A DNA stretch of 64,000 nt. Origin: Mauremys mutica (Eukaryota; Chordata; Testudines; Geoemydidae). Positions 11,590 through 22,384 of the stretch are shown piece by piece. The notes under the pieces are model-generated. The model saw nothing but the letters and a program-made list of their open reading frames with translations. It was not told where the DNA came from and made no database searches. The stretch spans positions 47,743,563-47,807,562 of the forward strand of contig NC_059080.1 in assembly GCF_020497125.1 (NCBI RefSeq), given 5' to 3'. The number at the start of each line of letters is the position of its first letter. Positions within the stretch are counted from its first letter, which is position 1. The translations under genes were made by a program, and so were the position numbers.

Positions 11590-11880
11590 CATCCAGTTCT
11601 GGGGAGCACCTAGCATCATGGGTTCCTGGCCTCCAGAGGCTCCGAGGCACTACCACCATACAAACAAGTAACAGTACCTATTTCTTATACAGCACTGCTC
11701 ATCAGTAGTTCTTACAAAGCATTTTACAGTATATTGTGCAGCTAGAGAAACAGAGGCATACAGCTGCAATGTAACTTGTCCCAGGTCATCCAGCAGGCTA
11801 GGGGTGAATCTGGGAACAGAGCCCAGATCTGAGAGTCCTACTTGGGTGATCTATCCACTAGGCAATGCTGCCCAGTTAAA
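11590..11880 (+). repeat. Old interspersed SINE/LINE-like repeat
   Basis: The order GGGGAGCACCTAGCA, TTACAAAGCATTTTACA, AGAAACAGAGGCA, GTAACTTGTCCCAGGTCA, CCACTAGGCAATGCTGCC matches a widespread old amniote repeat with MIR-like wording. It is diverged and has no coding content. Confidence 0.5.
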
Positions 11881-11904
11881 TACATAATAATATCAAGATG
11901 TATT

Positions 11905-12211
11905 GACAAAAAGGGTATTTGATAGTCTTCAACTATCTGAAGGGGGGGTTCCAAAGAGGATGGAGCTAAGTTCTTCAAAGTGGTGGGGGAGGTCTGGGTT
12001 GGATATTAGGAAAAACTATATCACTATGGGGGTGGTGAAGCACTGGAATGGGTTACCTAGGGAGGTGGTGGAATCTCCTTCCTTAGAGGTTTTTAAGGCC
12101 CAGCTTGACAAAGCCCTGGCTGGGATGATTTAATTGGTCCTGCTTTGAGCAGGAGGTTGGACTAGATGACCTCCTGAGGTCTCTTCCAACCCTAATCTAT
12201 GATTCTATGAA
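11905..12211 (+). mobile_element. CR1 LINE 3' end
   Basis: It encodes the last CR1 residues ([20 protein letters not shown], then LDKALAGMI, stop at 12131-12133) followed by the 3' UTR with TTGGACTAGATGACCTCCTGA and a terminal ATGATTCTATGA. It is 5' truncated. Confidence 0.9.
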
Positions 12212-12821
12212 GAGGTCAATTTTGGCCTCATAATCACCTTGGTCACTATTTACCTTCTGGATCGAGATACTATCAAAAGTGCTAAATACTGGAATCTGAT
12301 TCTGTTACCCCATCCCCTCCCCCCCCATTATTTGAAATATAATTTTAGATAGCTCAGTAGATAGCTCCTTTTGGTCTTTGGAAACATGATCCAAAATAAC
12401 CCTGGCTATGGGATAATACTGCTACACCACTAAAAGGAAGCAGAAAGCTGATAAGGCCAGGAATACATTAGCCAAAGATGTTTTCCCCAGCCCTCCAGGT
12501 CCCCACTTGCTGTTTTCATGGGGGTTATTTAATCTTTTACACAGGGTGGTTAAACGAACTGTGTCCGCAGTCAGTAGCTTGATGCTTCTGCAAGGGAAGA
12601 GGATAGAGGCGTCCAAATGGAGAGTCCCTGTGATTTCCATCTCCTCTCTAACCTGTAGGTACTGCTTGTACCGTGTGCAGTAACATGATGGGGAGCACCC
12701 AGTTGCCATGAATGGGGCCCAGGCTTCAGGAGGATGCAGCATGATCCTCCCCAAGTGAACATCCATCTCTGATAGCCAGCATCAGCCCGTATTTAACCCA
12801 CCACCTGTTCTTCTTGCACAG
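12212..12821. other. ESPNL intronic sequence upstream of the ankyrin exon
   Basis: No ORF with recognisable homology. The last 30 bases (CACCTGTTCTTCTTGCACAG) form a pyrimidine tract and acceptor for the exon at 12822. Confidence 0.6.
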
Positions 12822-13003
12822 GCAACTTTCACCGACATTGGCCTCGCCACACAGGATGCCAAGGGAGGCACTGCACTGCACTTTGCAGCCAGAAGCGGCC
12901 ACACTGCCATTCTGGACAGACTTCCCCTAATAGAGATTGCGATAGTGAAGGACCACTGGGGAGGAACCCCCTGCACGATGCTGCTTAGAATGGGCAGCTG
13001 GAG
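12822..13003 (+). CDS. ESPNL: ESPNL ankyrin-repeat exon carrying a frameshift and a nonsense codon
   Basis: Espin-like is an actin-bundling protein of hair-cell stereocilia; its N-terminal ankyrin repeats are binding modules for partner proteins. The exon has a CTTGCACAG acceptor and a GAG|GTAAGA donor. Its translation FTDIGLATQDAKGGTALHFA, then ARSGHTAILDRL and KDHWGGTP, matches the espin-family ankyrin region. After GGTP the homology (PLHDAA.NGQLE) continues only in another frame: the C run at 12967-12971 is one base short. In that recovered frame a TAG replaces the expected Glu codon at 12986-12988. The length is 182 nt; 183 would be 61 whole codons, phase 0 to 0. The segment DRLPLIEIAIVKD also looks loosely conserved. 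The exon may be decayed and skipped, or wrongly assembled. I did not find the next ankyrin exon before 38972. Confidence 0.8.
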
Positions 13004-13213
13004 GTAAGATATGGGGTTAGGAACAAGAGGGCTTGCTTAGCGACCATCCAAACTCCCGGGCTGTTAGGGACCCCGGGGGAAGGAGGGGTGTGTGTGGCAG
13101 AGGGGTTACTTTGTTCTGAAACTTTTTTCCTTTCTGGAAATAGATGAGTGTCTCCTATAGGCAATGCGCTCCCAAGTATCCTGGGGCTTCCCTGATTTTC
13201 AGGGCATCTCCCT

Positions 13214-13432
13214 GGCCTGTCTAGACTGGAGGTGGTGGCCCTGCCATAACTTGAGTGAACTGATTGCCAATTAACAGGTGTTAACTAACATGATGTCAAC
13301 ACTGATCTAGACATTCCACAAAGCATTCCAGGACATAAACATTCAGGATCTGAGTTAGTTAACATGTGTTAATTGGCAAGCAGCTCACCCTCTAGCCTTT
13401 TTGGTCCTACTGTAACTAGTCTAGACAAGGCC
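13214..13432. mobile_element. Foldback MITE with long inverted repeats
   Basis: It starts GGCCTGTCTAGACTGG and ends CTAGTCTAGACAAGGCC. Internally TGATTGCCAATTAACAGGTG and its inverted partner TGTTAATTGGCAAGCA show that the inverted repeats extend about 85 bp on each side around a short centre. There is no ORF, so it is a non-autonomous element of unassigned superfamily in the ESPNL intron. Confidence 0.75.
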
Positions 13433-14489
13433 GCTGAACAGAAAGAGTCTCCATTCTTTTTATTTTTTCTTATGCATATTTCTCAAGTGTCTTACTAAAA
13501 AACCTCCCAATGTCCAAACTTCCTAAGGGATTTAAAGGGGACAGCTGGGATTTTATCCAGGGGGGGACAGAAATTGGGCCTCAAGAATCTTGAGTCTCTG
13601 AAATAAATCCAGTGAGAGGACAGTTGTGCTCCCATAATGAGTGGACAAGGGGAAGGGGGGTAACTCTGTCAAGTGAAATTTGGATTAAGTAAAGTTAGCT
13701 TGGAACATTAAGAAAGTTTAATGTAAGTATTGGAGATGATGTAAAACGAGAGGAAGCGAAAAGCAGCATTGCTGGCCCAGGCATTCAAAAATCAAGTCAG
13801 GCTCCAAAACATGAGTGACATAATAACTCACGAGATTTAAAGTGTGCATTTGCCTTCAAGTCTTTGAACCTTTGAACCACAAGGGCAAGAAATTAACTTT
13901 TAAAGAATATGGAAGCTAAGAGTTTCACATAATCACATGATTCCAGGAGCTAGGGATTTAAGAAGAAAAAGTCCAAATATCACAAGATGTGATAAAAACA
14001 CAAGAGTTGGCAATGCTGGGAAATGGGGAATGAGAGAACAAAAATACAAATACAGTTTGCTTCATGTGCTAGAGACAGGAGAGCTCACCAGGGGGCAAAA
14101 ATGTTAAAAAAAAAAAAAAGCCGCAGGCTGTCTGAGCGGCTAGAGTGCTCAGCTGCCATATTTCTGTCTCCTCACTGTGACTCCTGGGCAGCAGCTTCGG
14201 GTGTGGCATTACCTGCACTCAGCACCTCCTGTTGTTCTGCAGCAACATGTCTGGCCTGGCTGTAGCAAGAAGAGTGTTGATAGGCCCTTGAGGGAGCCAT
14301 TGCAGTAGTCCTCGGCTCCTCACAAGACACTGAGATTTGCAGTATGTTAAAGGCTGCTGTAACAATTTTTGTAGAACTTGCCACTTTGCACAGTGATACC
14401 GTGTGACCCATTTGTCTGGTCAGAGAAATGCACAGCAGTAGCAACCCTACCTGCTCAGTCCTGAACTAGAAGGATAGCAACAATGACTT
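13433..14489. other. ESPNL intron, nothing recognised
   Basis: No conserved ORF, tandem array or repeat consensus found. A 13-A homopolymer lies at about 14107. Confidence 0.5.
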
Positions 14490-15270
14490 AGGGTATGGCT
14501 ACACTTACAAAGTTGCAGCGCTGGTCATCCAGCTGTGCAGGGCCAGCGCTGGTGTGTGGCCACATTTGCAGTATTTGCAGCACTGTTGGGAGTGATGCAT
14601 TATGGGCAGCTATTCCAGCATTCAAGTGGCAGCAACGGTGCTTTTCAAAAGAGGGGGGTGGGGTGGGGCGTAGTGTGACAGGGAGCGGGGGGAGAGAGAG
14701 AGAGAGTGGATTTTTGGAGCCAACACTGTGTGTTAGCTTCCTGACTTGAAAAATCAGAACATGTTCCTGATCCCTTACCCTTAACTCTTAACTGCAAACA
14801 GCCTGCAGCCAACACGACTCCCTCTCTCCCCTCTGCCCCCGCTGTTTCTGTCAAGCAAACACTCACTCCCTGCCTGCCTCATTATCTCATTTGATTGTTC
14901 ACAGATTGATCACAGCAAACAGGAGCTGTGTTTGTAGATAAACAGCTCCGGGATCAACGGAGCTACGGAGCTCAGAGTTCACAACAAAACAAAGAGAGGC
15001 TGCATAACAAAACAAAGAGAGTAATTTATAAAAGCATTCTGGTATATCTGCTGATACCCTGGAGGCCAATCACCGCGCTGGTGTGTGGCCACACTTGATG
15101 ACCAGCGCTGCAGCACCAGCGCTGGAATCCTTATTCCCCATGCTGAGTGAGGTGTACGGCCAGCGCTGCAGCCAGGGAGTTGCAGCGCTGGAAGTACCCT
15201 GCAGGTGTGGCCACTTACTAATTGCAGCACTGGTGGAGGCTTTCCAGTGCTGCAACTCGCCAGTGTAGGT
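14490..15270. mobile_element. Non-autonomous hAT-type element
   Basis: The left end (GGGTATGGCTACACTTACAA, then GTTGCAGCGCTGG) is mirrored on the right (CCAGTGCTGCAACTCGCCAGTGTAG). CAGCGCTG/CCAGCGCTGG words are repeated near both ends (14518-14555 and 15070-15200), as in hAT subterminal regions. The interior (14690-15050) has a GA tract at 14692-14705 and no transposase. Confidence 0.7.
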
Positions 15271-16065
15271 CTTCAGTGTGGGTCTGAAGGTAAACCTAGG
15301 AAGAGACTCAAGTCTTGGAGAAGGGTCTGGGGAACCTAGAGGGGCAGGTGTGAGAAGGCAACACCAAATACCTCCGTCTGTGACTCATTTCAGGGATTTT
15401 GTGCATCACACATTTCCCCGTGGCATTCCTGAGTGTTCCTTCAGGGCAGCAAGGGAGTGTTACAATAAAGGGAATGTCTGGGTGAAATCACTGATCAGAG
15501 TGCCCAGTTCATGCCTGAGTCTTGTTCTTGTCCTGAGTTTCAAGAGCTGTATCAGCTCGGGCTGGCTTCTTGCTGAATCCCAATAAATAGGAGTGGCCGG
15601 ATCAGCACTTGAGCTGATATTTTTGAAGACAGACCCTGTGGAAGCTGCAGTATGCCCCCTGGTGGCCACCATTGTTTAATCCAATTGAAGGGATCAGGTG
15701 GACTTAACAGAACTAAGCAGAGGGCACTGGCAGAAATGTGTTTCAGGTCCCTCCTAGGTCCTGGGCACTATGTAAAGCTATGATGTTGTTGTTTATCTGC
15801 TTGCAGTGCTGTCAGACTTTGATTTCCCACTGAACAGACCCAAGTCTCTGGGATGGGGATGGCTCCTTCCCTCTCCCTCAGCTCTTCCGTTAACCCTGAC
15901 TCCCCCAAGCCTGTGCACTGCTTTTGACAGGTGCAGGGAATACAATTCTGTACTGTAATTTAAATGAATTACACAAAGTTCTGTATTAATATGCCTCGTA
16001 AGGAATCTATTTGTCAAAAATTTTTTACCAGAATCTTTTTTTTTTTTTGGTCTGTATTGTTACAG
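15271..16065. other. ESPNL intron, nothing recognised
   Basis: No supported ORF or repeat. A T-rich tract occurs at 16018-16048 just before the CR1 copy. Confidence 0.45.
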
Positions 16066-16069
16066 ACAT

Positions 16070-16672
16070 TAGAAACTAGCACTAGAAAAGGTTCAGAAAA
16101 GAGCAACTAAAATTATTAGGGGTTTAGAGAGGGTCCCATATGAGGAAAGATTAAAGAGGCTAGGACTCTTCAGTTTGGAAAAGAGAAGACTAAGGGGGGA
16201 CATGATAGAGGTATATAAAATCATGAGTGATGTTGAGAAAGTGGATAAGGAAAAGTTATTTACTTATTCCCATAATACAAGAACTAGGGGTCACCAAATG
16301 AAATTAATAGGCAGCAGGTTTAAAACAAATAAAAGGAAGTTCTTCTTCACGCAGCGCACAGTCAACTTGTGGAACTCCTTACCTGAGGAGGTTGTGAAGG
16401 CTAGGACTATAACAATGTTTAAAAGGGGACTGGATAAATTCATGGTGGCTAAGTCCATAAATGGCTATTAGCCAGGATGGGTAAGAATGGTGTCCCTAGC
16501 CTCTGTTCGTCAGAGGATGGTGATGGATGGCAGGAGAGAGATCACTTGATCATTGCCTGTTAGGTTCACTCCCTCAGGGGCACCTGGCATTGGCCACTGT
16601 CGGTAGACAGATACTGGGCTAGATGAACCTCTGGTCTGACCCGGTACGGCCTTTCTTATGTTCTTATGTTAC
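16070..16672 (+). mobile_element. CR1 LINE 3' end (TTCTTATG-tailed subfamily)
   Basis: It encodes the C-terminal part of CR1 ORF2 ([35 protein letters not shown], stop at 16469-16471). The 3' UTR follows with ATACTGGGCTAGATGAACC and two terminal TTCTTATG units. It belongs to a different subfamily from the copies at 9583 and 22385. Confidence 0.9.
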
Positions 16673-19311
16673 ATACTTGCTGGCAGATATTTTGAAATAA
16701 ATTACCAAAATAATTGTTACTGGCATGATTATATTGTGTTATTTTGATAAAATATGCAAAATTTTGCAGAATTTTCAAATATGATAATTTTTTTTGGCAC
16801 AGAATTCCCCCAGGAGTAAGAGCTGCTCAGACTGTGGGACACCCACAGGGTTAGGTTGCCAGACTCCCTGAATGCTGCAAAAAGACAAGGAGGACAGCCT
16901 CCATGCCCATGGCACGATCGGAGTGAAACCTCAGAGTGACTCGTCAGCTACACAGGCTTGTCCTTTGCAATTCATTGTGTCCAACCCCCAGGCTTTTCTA
17001 TGACATTTTCCTTATTTTTCATATTATTTACTAATCTCCAAAGAAAATTAACTCAAATAATATCATGGGCTCAAGCGATCCATTTGGGTCTAAGGTAATC
17101 ATCATTGAGTCTAGGGATCATCCTCAAACCCAGCACACAGTCCATGTGCCAGCATCAGAGGGGGACCAGTTTTAGAAGCAATCACCATCAATGGAATTCT
17201 GCTCACAGAAGCGTCTGGGAGTCTTCCCCGGTGGCCATTAATGAGTAAAATCGTGCATTTTAGTAAGTAGATTTTAACCTGCACATGAAGCTGATATTGG
17301 AGTTAAACTTGGAATTTCTATATTTATCAATTTCTGAATAATGACCCTCTTTTTTTTAAAGGAACCATAAAGGGGCCCGTGGGGGGGGAGAGGAATGACC
17401 CTTTGTGGTATTGTTTAAATTATGCCTTTTAAAATTAAATTCTGCATAACTTAACAAGGAAGGAGGATGGAGATGGTGGGGTTGTTTCTAAAGATAAGCG
17501 AATTGTATTGTCTGTATTGATAGTAAGCATGGGAAAGGTTTTCTACACAACAAACACTGGGGTGTGTGTGTGGAGGGGTGATCCATAGCACCCCATCAGG
17601 GTGCAAGATTGTGTAGGTCCACCTCCAATACAGAGAGGGAAAGGGGACTGAATACAATAACAATGTACTAGCCCTGAAGCCTGTGTGGGTTTTTCCTGCC
17701 TCTTTCCTTTCCCCATCTTTCTCCTCCTCCTCCCTCCACAAGCTCCAAATCTTTCTTTTTCCTCAGGGTTTCCCCACATCTCCTTGTACAGGTTTCCTCT
17801 TCAGCCCCTCTTTTCATCTCCACCTTGGAGCATTAGCACATTGCCTGGGTTTGGCATGCATGTGGACACCTGTCTCGTCTCCCTCCCTGAGCCATCGCCG
17901 CCACCTGGCATCTTTGCATAGCCAGAGATAGGTGCTTGTGTGGGGGGCTGAGCCAAAGCCCAGGGAAGTCAATGGAACAACTCATATGGATTCTGGGTCA
18001 GCCCTGCACAGCACAAGATCTAGGAGGCAGGATTTGCTCAGAAAGGGAGACAGTCTGCCTCCTTCCCAACACATGCTGGAACCCACATTGTCAGCCAGGG
18101 CTCTCAGGGTACCCCATTGTGCCTGGGGGTTGCAAGAGCTGTCACAGGTGGTGTCTAGCATATTTGAGGTCATGTGGCTGATTTTTCAGCTTATTTTAAT
18201 GGTTATTTGAGCCCCCAAAACATTTTGTTCCCTGTTTGGTTGCCCCCAAAAGGGAAAACACTGTCTGAGGCCGAGTCTATATCAGTTTGAACCCATGAGA
18301 TATCTCCCTTCCTCTCTCCCAGGATTTAGAGAATATCCCCCCTCCTTCCTCCCTATGTAGCTCTTTAATCTGGAAGCAGCATTTTTGGGTGGGGCTGGAA
18401 ATGTGAGTGGCCTGGCAGTGGGAATTCTGGCAAAGCCTGCTCTCCCAAAACATGGATGAAATCAGTGCTTACAGTGAGGCTGTCTGAGAGTGAACTGGGG
18501 AGTGGAGCTGAGTTTTCATCCCAGCCACTGCTAGCCTGTAGGTGGGGAAAGGAATGAGGGGAGCCTCAATGGGTTGTGAATGGGTGGGGTTTGGGGAACT
18601 CCTATTTATGATCTATGCATGGAATGTTTGCAGTGACAGCAGTGTGTGGGGAGACAGAGATGTGCCATGGGGATAGGAAGGGAGGGGTGATACAATAAAG
18701 AGAAAACGAGGAATGGGTGTGGGGGAGTTTGGGTAGCAAGGACATTGGGTTTCAGCATAACCCCCATCACCTGCAAGGCAAAGGAAAGGACCCAAATAGC
18801 CATGCTCTGCACCTGGAGGAGAGTAACGAATTGCCTCCCGGACAAAGGAGGCAGCATTAAGCCCTGGACTGACAGGGGAGACTGCAAAGAAGACCGGTTT
18901 CCCGGCGGGAGAGGAGTCCTGAGCTAGGGCCAACAAGGGAAAGGCAGTTGAAGTCAAGCCCCTGAAAAGCAGAGAACCTTTTATGTGGAACTGAATCCTG
19001 GAAGGGGACCAAACTCTTGTGTGACATGGCCAGAGGGCTGAGCCACAGGAAACCCAGCGAGGGACTCCAGAGGAGGGACCGGCTGGTGCTGAGGATCGCA
19101 GTCAAGGAAGTGGCCCACCAGAGGGAGTGTGAGGCAAAGTCCCCTGCAACGCTGTGTTCAGGCACAAGGGAGCACCCTAGAGGTAAGTCTTACCTCTTAC
19201 AGGGTGTTGCCTCAGGATACAGGACAGTTTGATAGCAAAGAGGGGTTTGTGCCTTGGAATGTATGGATGGATCAGTCAGTGGGGAGGAGTTTGATTAGGG
19301 ACATTTGCCAC
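16673..19311. other. ESPNL intron, unassigned
   Basis: 2.6 kb with no ORF showing family features. Several unrelated short ORFs in a C/T-rich stretch (17680-17900) reflect base composition. No repeat boundary is clear. Confidence 0.45.
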
Positions 19312-19388
19312 TTTGTGTGGGGGCTGTGCAATGACCTTTGTGTGGGGGTGTATGCAATGACCTTTGTGTGGGTGTGTGTGCAATGACC
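19312..19388 (+). repeat. Three-copy tandem repeat, about 26-bp unit
   Basis: Three units of the form TTTGTGTGGG...TGCAATGACC follow each other (19312-19336, 19337-19362, 19363-19388), with changes confined to the GT-rich middle. It is a small minisatellite in the intron. Confidence 0.9.
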
Positions 19389-20766
19389 TTTCGTCCCCAC
19401 CCTGGGCATCCATTAGGGTTCCAGTCTCCCTCCTCTGACACCCCAGTCCCTTCCATCTCTCCAACCACTAGCCCCAGCCATAAAATGGCAATGCGCCAGT
19501 CACATGTTTACTGTCCTCACTACCATCAGGGGCCGGAGGAAGATGGCAGTGCCAGCCAGCTAGGTGAACTTGCTGCCCCACCTGGTACCCAGCCACAGAA
19601 ATTCCTTGTCCTCTCCCTCCCTTGGCTTGCTATTAATAGATGGGAACACTTTTGTCTCTGTCCCTGGCCAGAGGCAGGGGATGGGATGGCTGGGTAGACA
19701 TCTGCTGGTGCATGTTCCATCTATCACTGCCTCAGATGGTGATACAGGTACCCAGGGAGCCATGCTGATACAGAGCTGACAAGAAGCCTTTCTGGAGGAG
19801 TTGGTGTCACAATGGAGGGTGAAAATGCTCAGCTGAAGCTCTCATTTTGCACACGTTTACATGGGCAGCAGGAGAGAATGGCAGCTGCAGAACTGGCATT
19901 ATGATCTCACAGCAGGCGACCTGAGAAGCCAGGTCTGAAATCCTGAGTGGGCTCTCGAGTTTCCTCTAAATAGTTCCCTGAACAAAGTGTGGTAAAAACT
20001 TGCCATGGCCCAAGATTTGTAGTGGGCACTTCTGAAACCGGAGCCCTCTGTCACCGCTGAATTTCGAGCTGAAATATTGATGGGAAAAATCTCTCCACCA
20101 AACTCTCCAGCACTGGCTGATTAACACTGTGCTATCCACATGCCCCTGCCTGGGCCTGGCTTCAAGGACTCTGGCTCACTGTAGCTTTCCTCCTCTTCTC
20201 CCTCTTGCTCATGCTGTATAACAGCAAACTACAAAGCCTTGCATTTGATCCAAGACTGGCTCACCCAACTCCTACTTTAATCAGGTTGTGCTGATTCCTT
20301 CGCTCCGGAGCACTTCCTGCTGGCTGAGGGTCATTCCTTACAGCGTAACCAGGAGAGTGAGCTGCCTTACCCCAGACACACCTCAATACTGCTTTGTAAA
20401 TTGGCCAATAGGAGGCACCTTTCCAACGAAGAGCTGTCACCTTCCAGTCTCCTCTTCACCTGGCCACGCAGAGCTGACGCATGTTACTCTTGCAATGCAG
20501 TACATCGGACAAAGGCTTTCTCCGAGCTGCAATAGGAAAACAAAACACTTTGTTAGAAAGAATTAAGGTTGAAAGTGAAGTCCAGTGAAAATGCAAAACA
20601 CAAGAGCCTTTATCAAGCTTCTACCCCAAGCACTGGAGGTCAGGTGTCCAGCCAGTCTCCTCAAGCCATTTAGGCAGTGTGAAGGGCTGTGGAACTCTGG
20701 CTTGTAATGGGGAACTAGCTTCAACCTTAATAACTATGGAAACATTCCATAATAAACAGGTGTTTC
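19389..20766. other. ESPNL intron, unassigned
   Basis: No recognisable coding or repeat feature; short ORFs on both strands are not conserved in appearance. Confidence 0.45.
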
Positions 20767-21146
20767 TTCTTCGAGTAGTATCCTTGTGGGTGCTCCACTG
20801 TATGTGTGCTTGCCTCCCTGTGTTGTTGATCGGAGAACTTTGGTAGCAGTGTCCATTGGGCCCACAGATGCACTGTCTCTCCTCGTGTTGTGTCACAAGG
20901 CTAGTTGGCATGTGTGGACTAACTCACCTCGGTTCCTTCTGAATCGCCGTGGCTAGAGATGGAGCCCCTTGCAGTCCATTGGGATCATTGCTCTATTTGC
21001 ATTTGTATAGTTAGTTAGTCTGTTAGTATAGTATAATTATAGTTTTAGTCTTTACCCCTTTTGTTCTTCATCCAAAACAATTTAAAAAAATATATTTTTC
21101 CAATTTTCTTCCTCATCAGGGACCCTTCCTCCCCCTGCAACGGGGT

Positions 21147-21980
21147 ATGCCCAGTTCACTGGGCTTCAAGAAGTGCCTCACTTGCAAGGAGGCAATCCTG
21201 ATTGCAGACAAGCATTCCCAGTTCATTCACTGCATCAGGGAAGACCACATCCAGCAGAACTGTGATTTCTGCCAGCAACTCTGGCCACAATCCCATAAGG
21301 ACAGAGAGCACCAGCAGAAGATTATCTTCATGGGGGCATATCTCAGGCCCTCACAGGACCTGCGCTATGAGTCACCTGGCAAACACGAGTCTTCCCCACA
21401 GCCCCCTACATCTAAAGGCTTTGGGTCAAAGAAACAGATTGCTCACCCCTCTCACAAGCTATCTAAGAAGAGAGTGGGAAGTCCCCATAATGAGCCCTGA
21501 GATAGCCGTAAGTGGTCTCCATCTTGCTCGGTATCTTCAACACTGTTGGCACCGAAACCATCTCAGTCCAGTAGCCATGGCTCATGTAAACTGGTAGCAG
21601 CTGATACCACTGACATTTCCATGGACCTGATTGGCACGGGTGCTGAGTCATCGGCAATGAGGGATAGGAGTAAGCACTCTGCTAAAAAGGCACTGTCAGT
21701 ATGCAAGTCTTCATTGGTACCATCACTGATGTTTCATCTATTTCTCCTACTTTTGAAGGTCCTGATGAAAATAAAAAGAGATGGAGCCCAGGGCATTCTG
21801 ATTGCTCCTACTTGGCCAAGACAGACCTGGTACTCTTACCTGTCACAGCTCGTGACATGTCCACCGATCTTTCTCCCGGACATTTCACACCTCCTTTCAC
21901 AGAACAGAGGACATGCCCTGCCTCCAAACTTGGGGATTCTCCACCTTAAGGCATGGCTTCTCCTTGATTCCAACACCTAG
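21147..21980 (+). pseudogene. DIRS gag-like and pol C-terminal coding remnants
   Basis: The gag-like part (21147-21500) has a CLTC...HCIREDHIQQNCDFC cysteine/histidine cluster resembling DIRS gag. A second part (21740-21980, other frame) carries the PTWPRQTWYSYL segment known downstream of the DIRS RNase H. The two parts are fused by an internal deletion that removed RT. Stops and frame changes show it is not expressed as one protein. Confidence 0.65.
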
Positions 21981-22137
21981 AAAGCTCCTGTTCAAGGGAG
22001 GTCCAAGAGATTCTGTTGCACAGTAGAGAGTCTTGAACTTGACGTACCTTTACCAGTAAAAATGGACCAGGTTGCAGATTTGGAATTCTTCCCAACAAAT
22101 CTCCCCAACATCCACAACTCTTTCATATATTCTAGAC

Positions 22138-22359
22138 TATTGATTCTCAAACTTTTGTACTGGTGACTCCTTTCACACAGCAAGCCTCTGAGTGCGACCT
22201 CCCCCCTTATAAATTAAAAACACTTTTTAATATATTTAACGCCATTATAAATGCTGGAGGCAAAGTGGAGTTTGGGGTGGAGGCTGACAGCTTGCGACCC
22301 CCCACGTAATAACCTTATGACCCCCTGAGGGGTCACAAACCCCAGTTTGAGAACCCCTG
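22138..22359. mobile_element. Short hAT MITE with perfect 8-bp target duplication
   Basis: Flanked by TTCTAGAC at 22130-22137 and 22360-22367. Ends: TATTGATTCTCAAAC and its counterpart GTTTGAGAACCCCTG. There is no ORF. The perfect 8-bp duplication is the hAT signature. It sits in the DIRS relic. Confidence 0.9.
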
Positions 22360-22384
22360 TTCTAGACTATGCATTGACCCTAAA

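Noticed and set aside
17683..17931. Two overlapping + strand ORFs rich in Ser/Pro/Phe
   Set aside because: Low-complexity C/T-rich DNA; neither has conserved features.
19312..19388. CRISPR-like array
   Set aside because: Only three adjoining 25-26 bp units without spacers in a vertebrate intron; a minisatellite.
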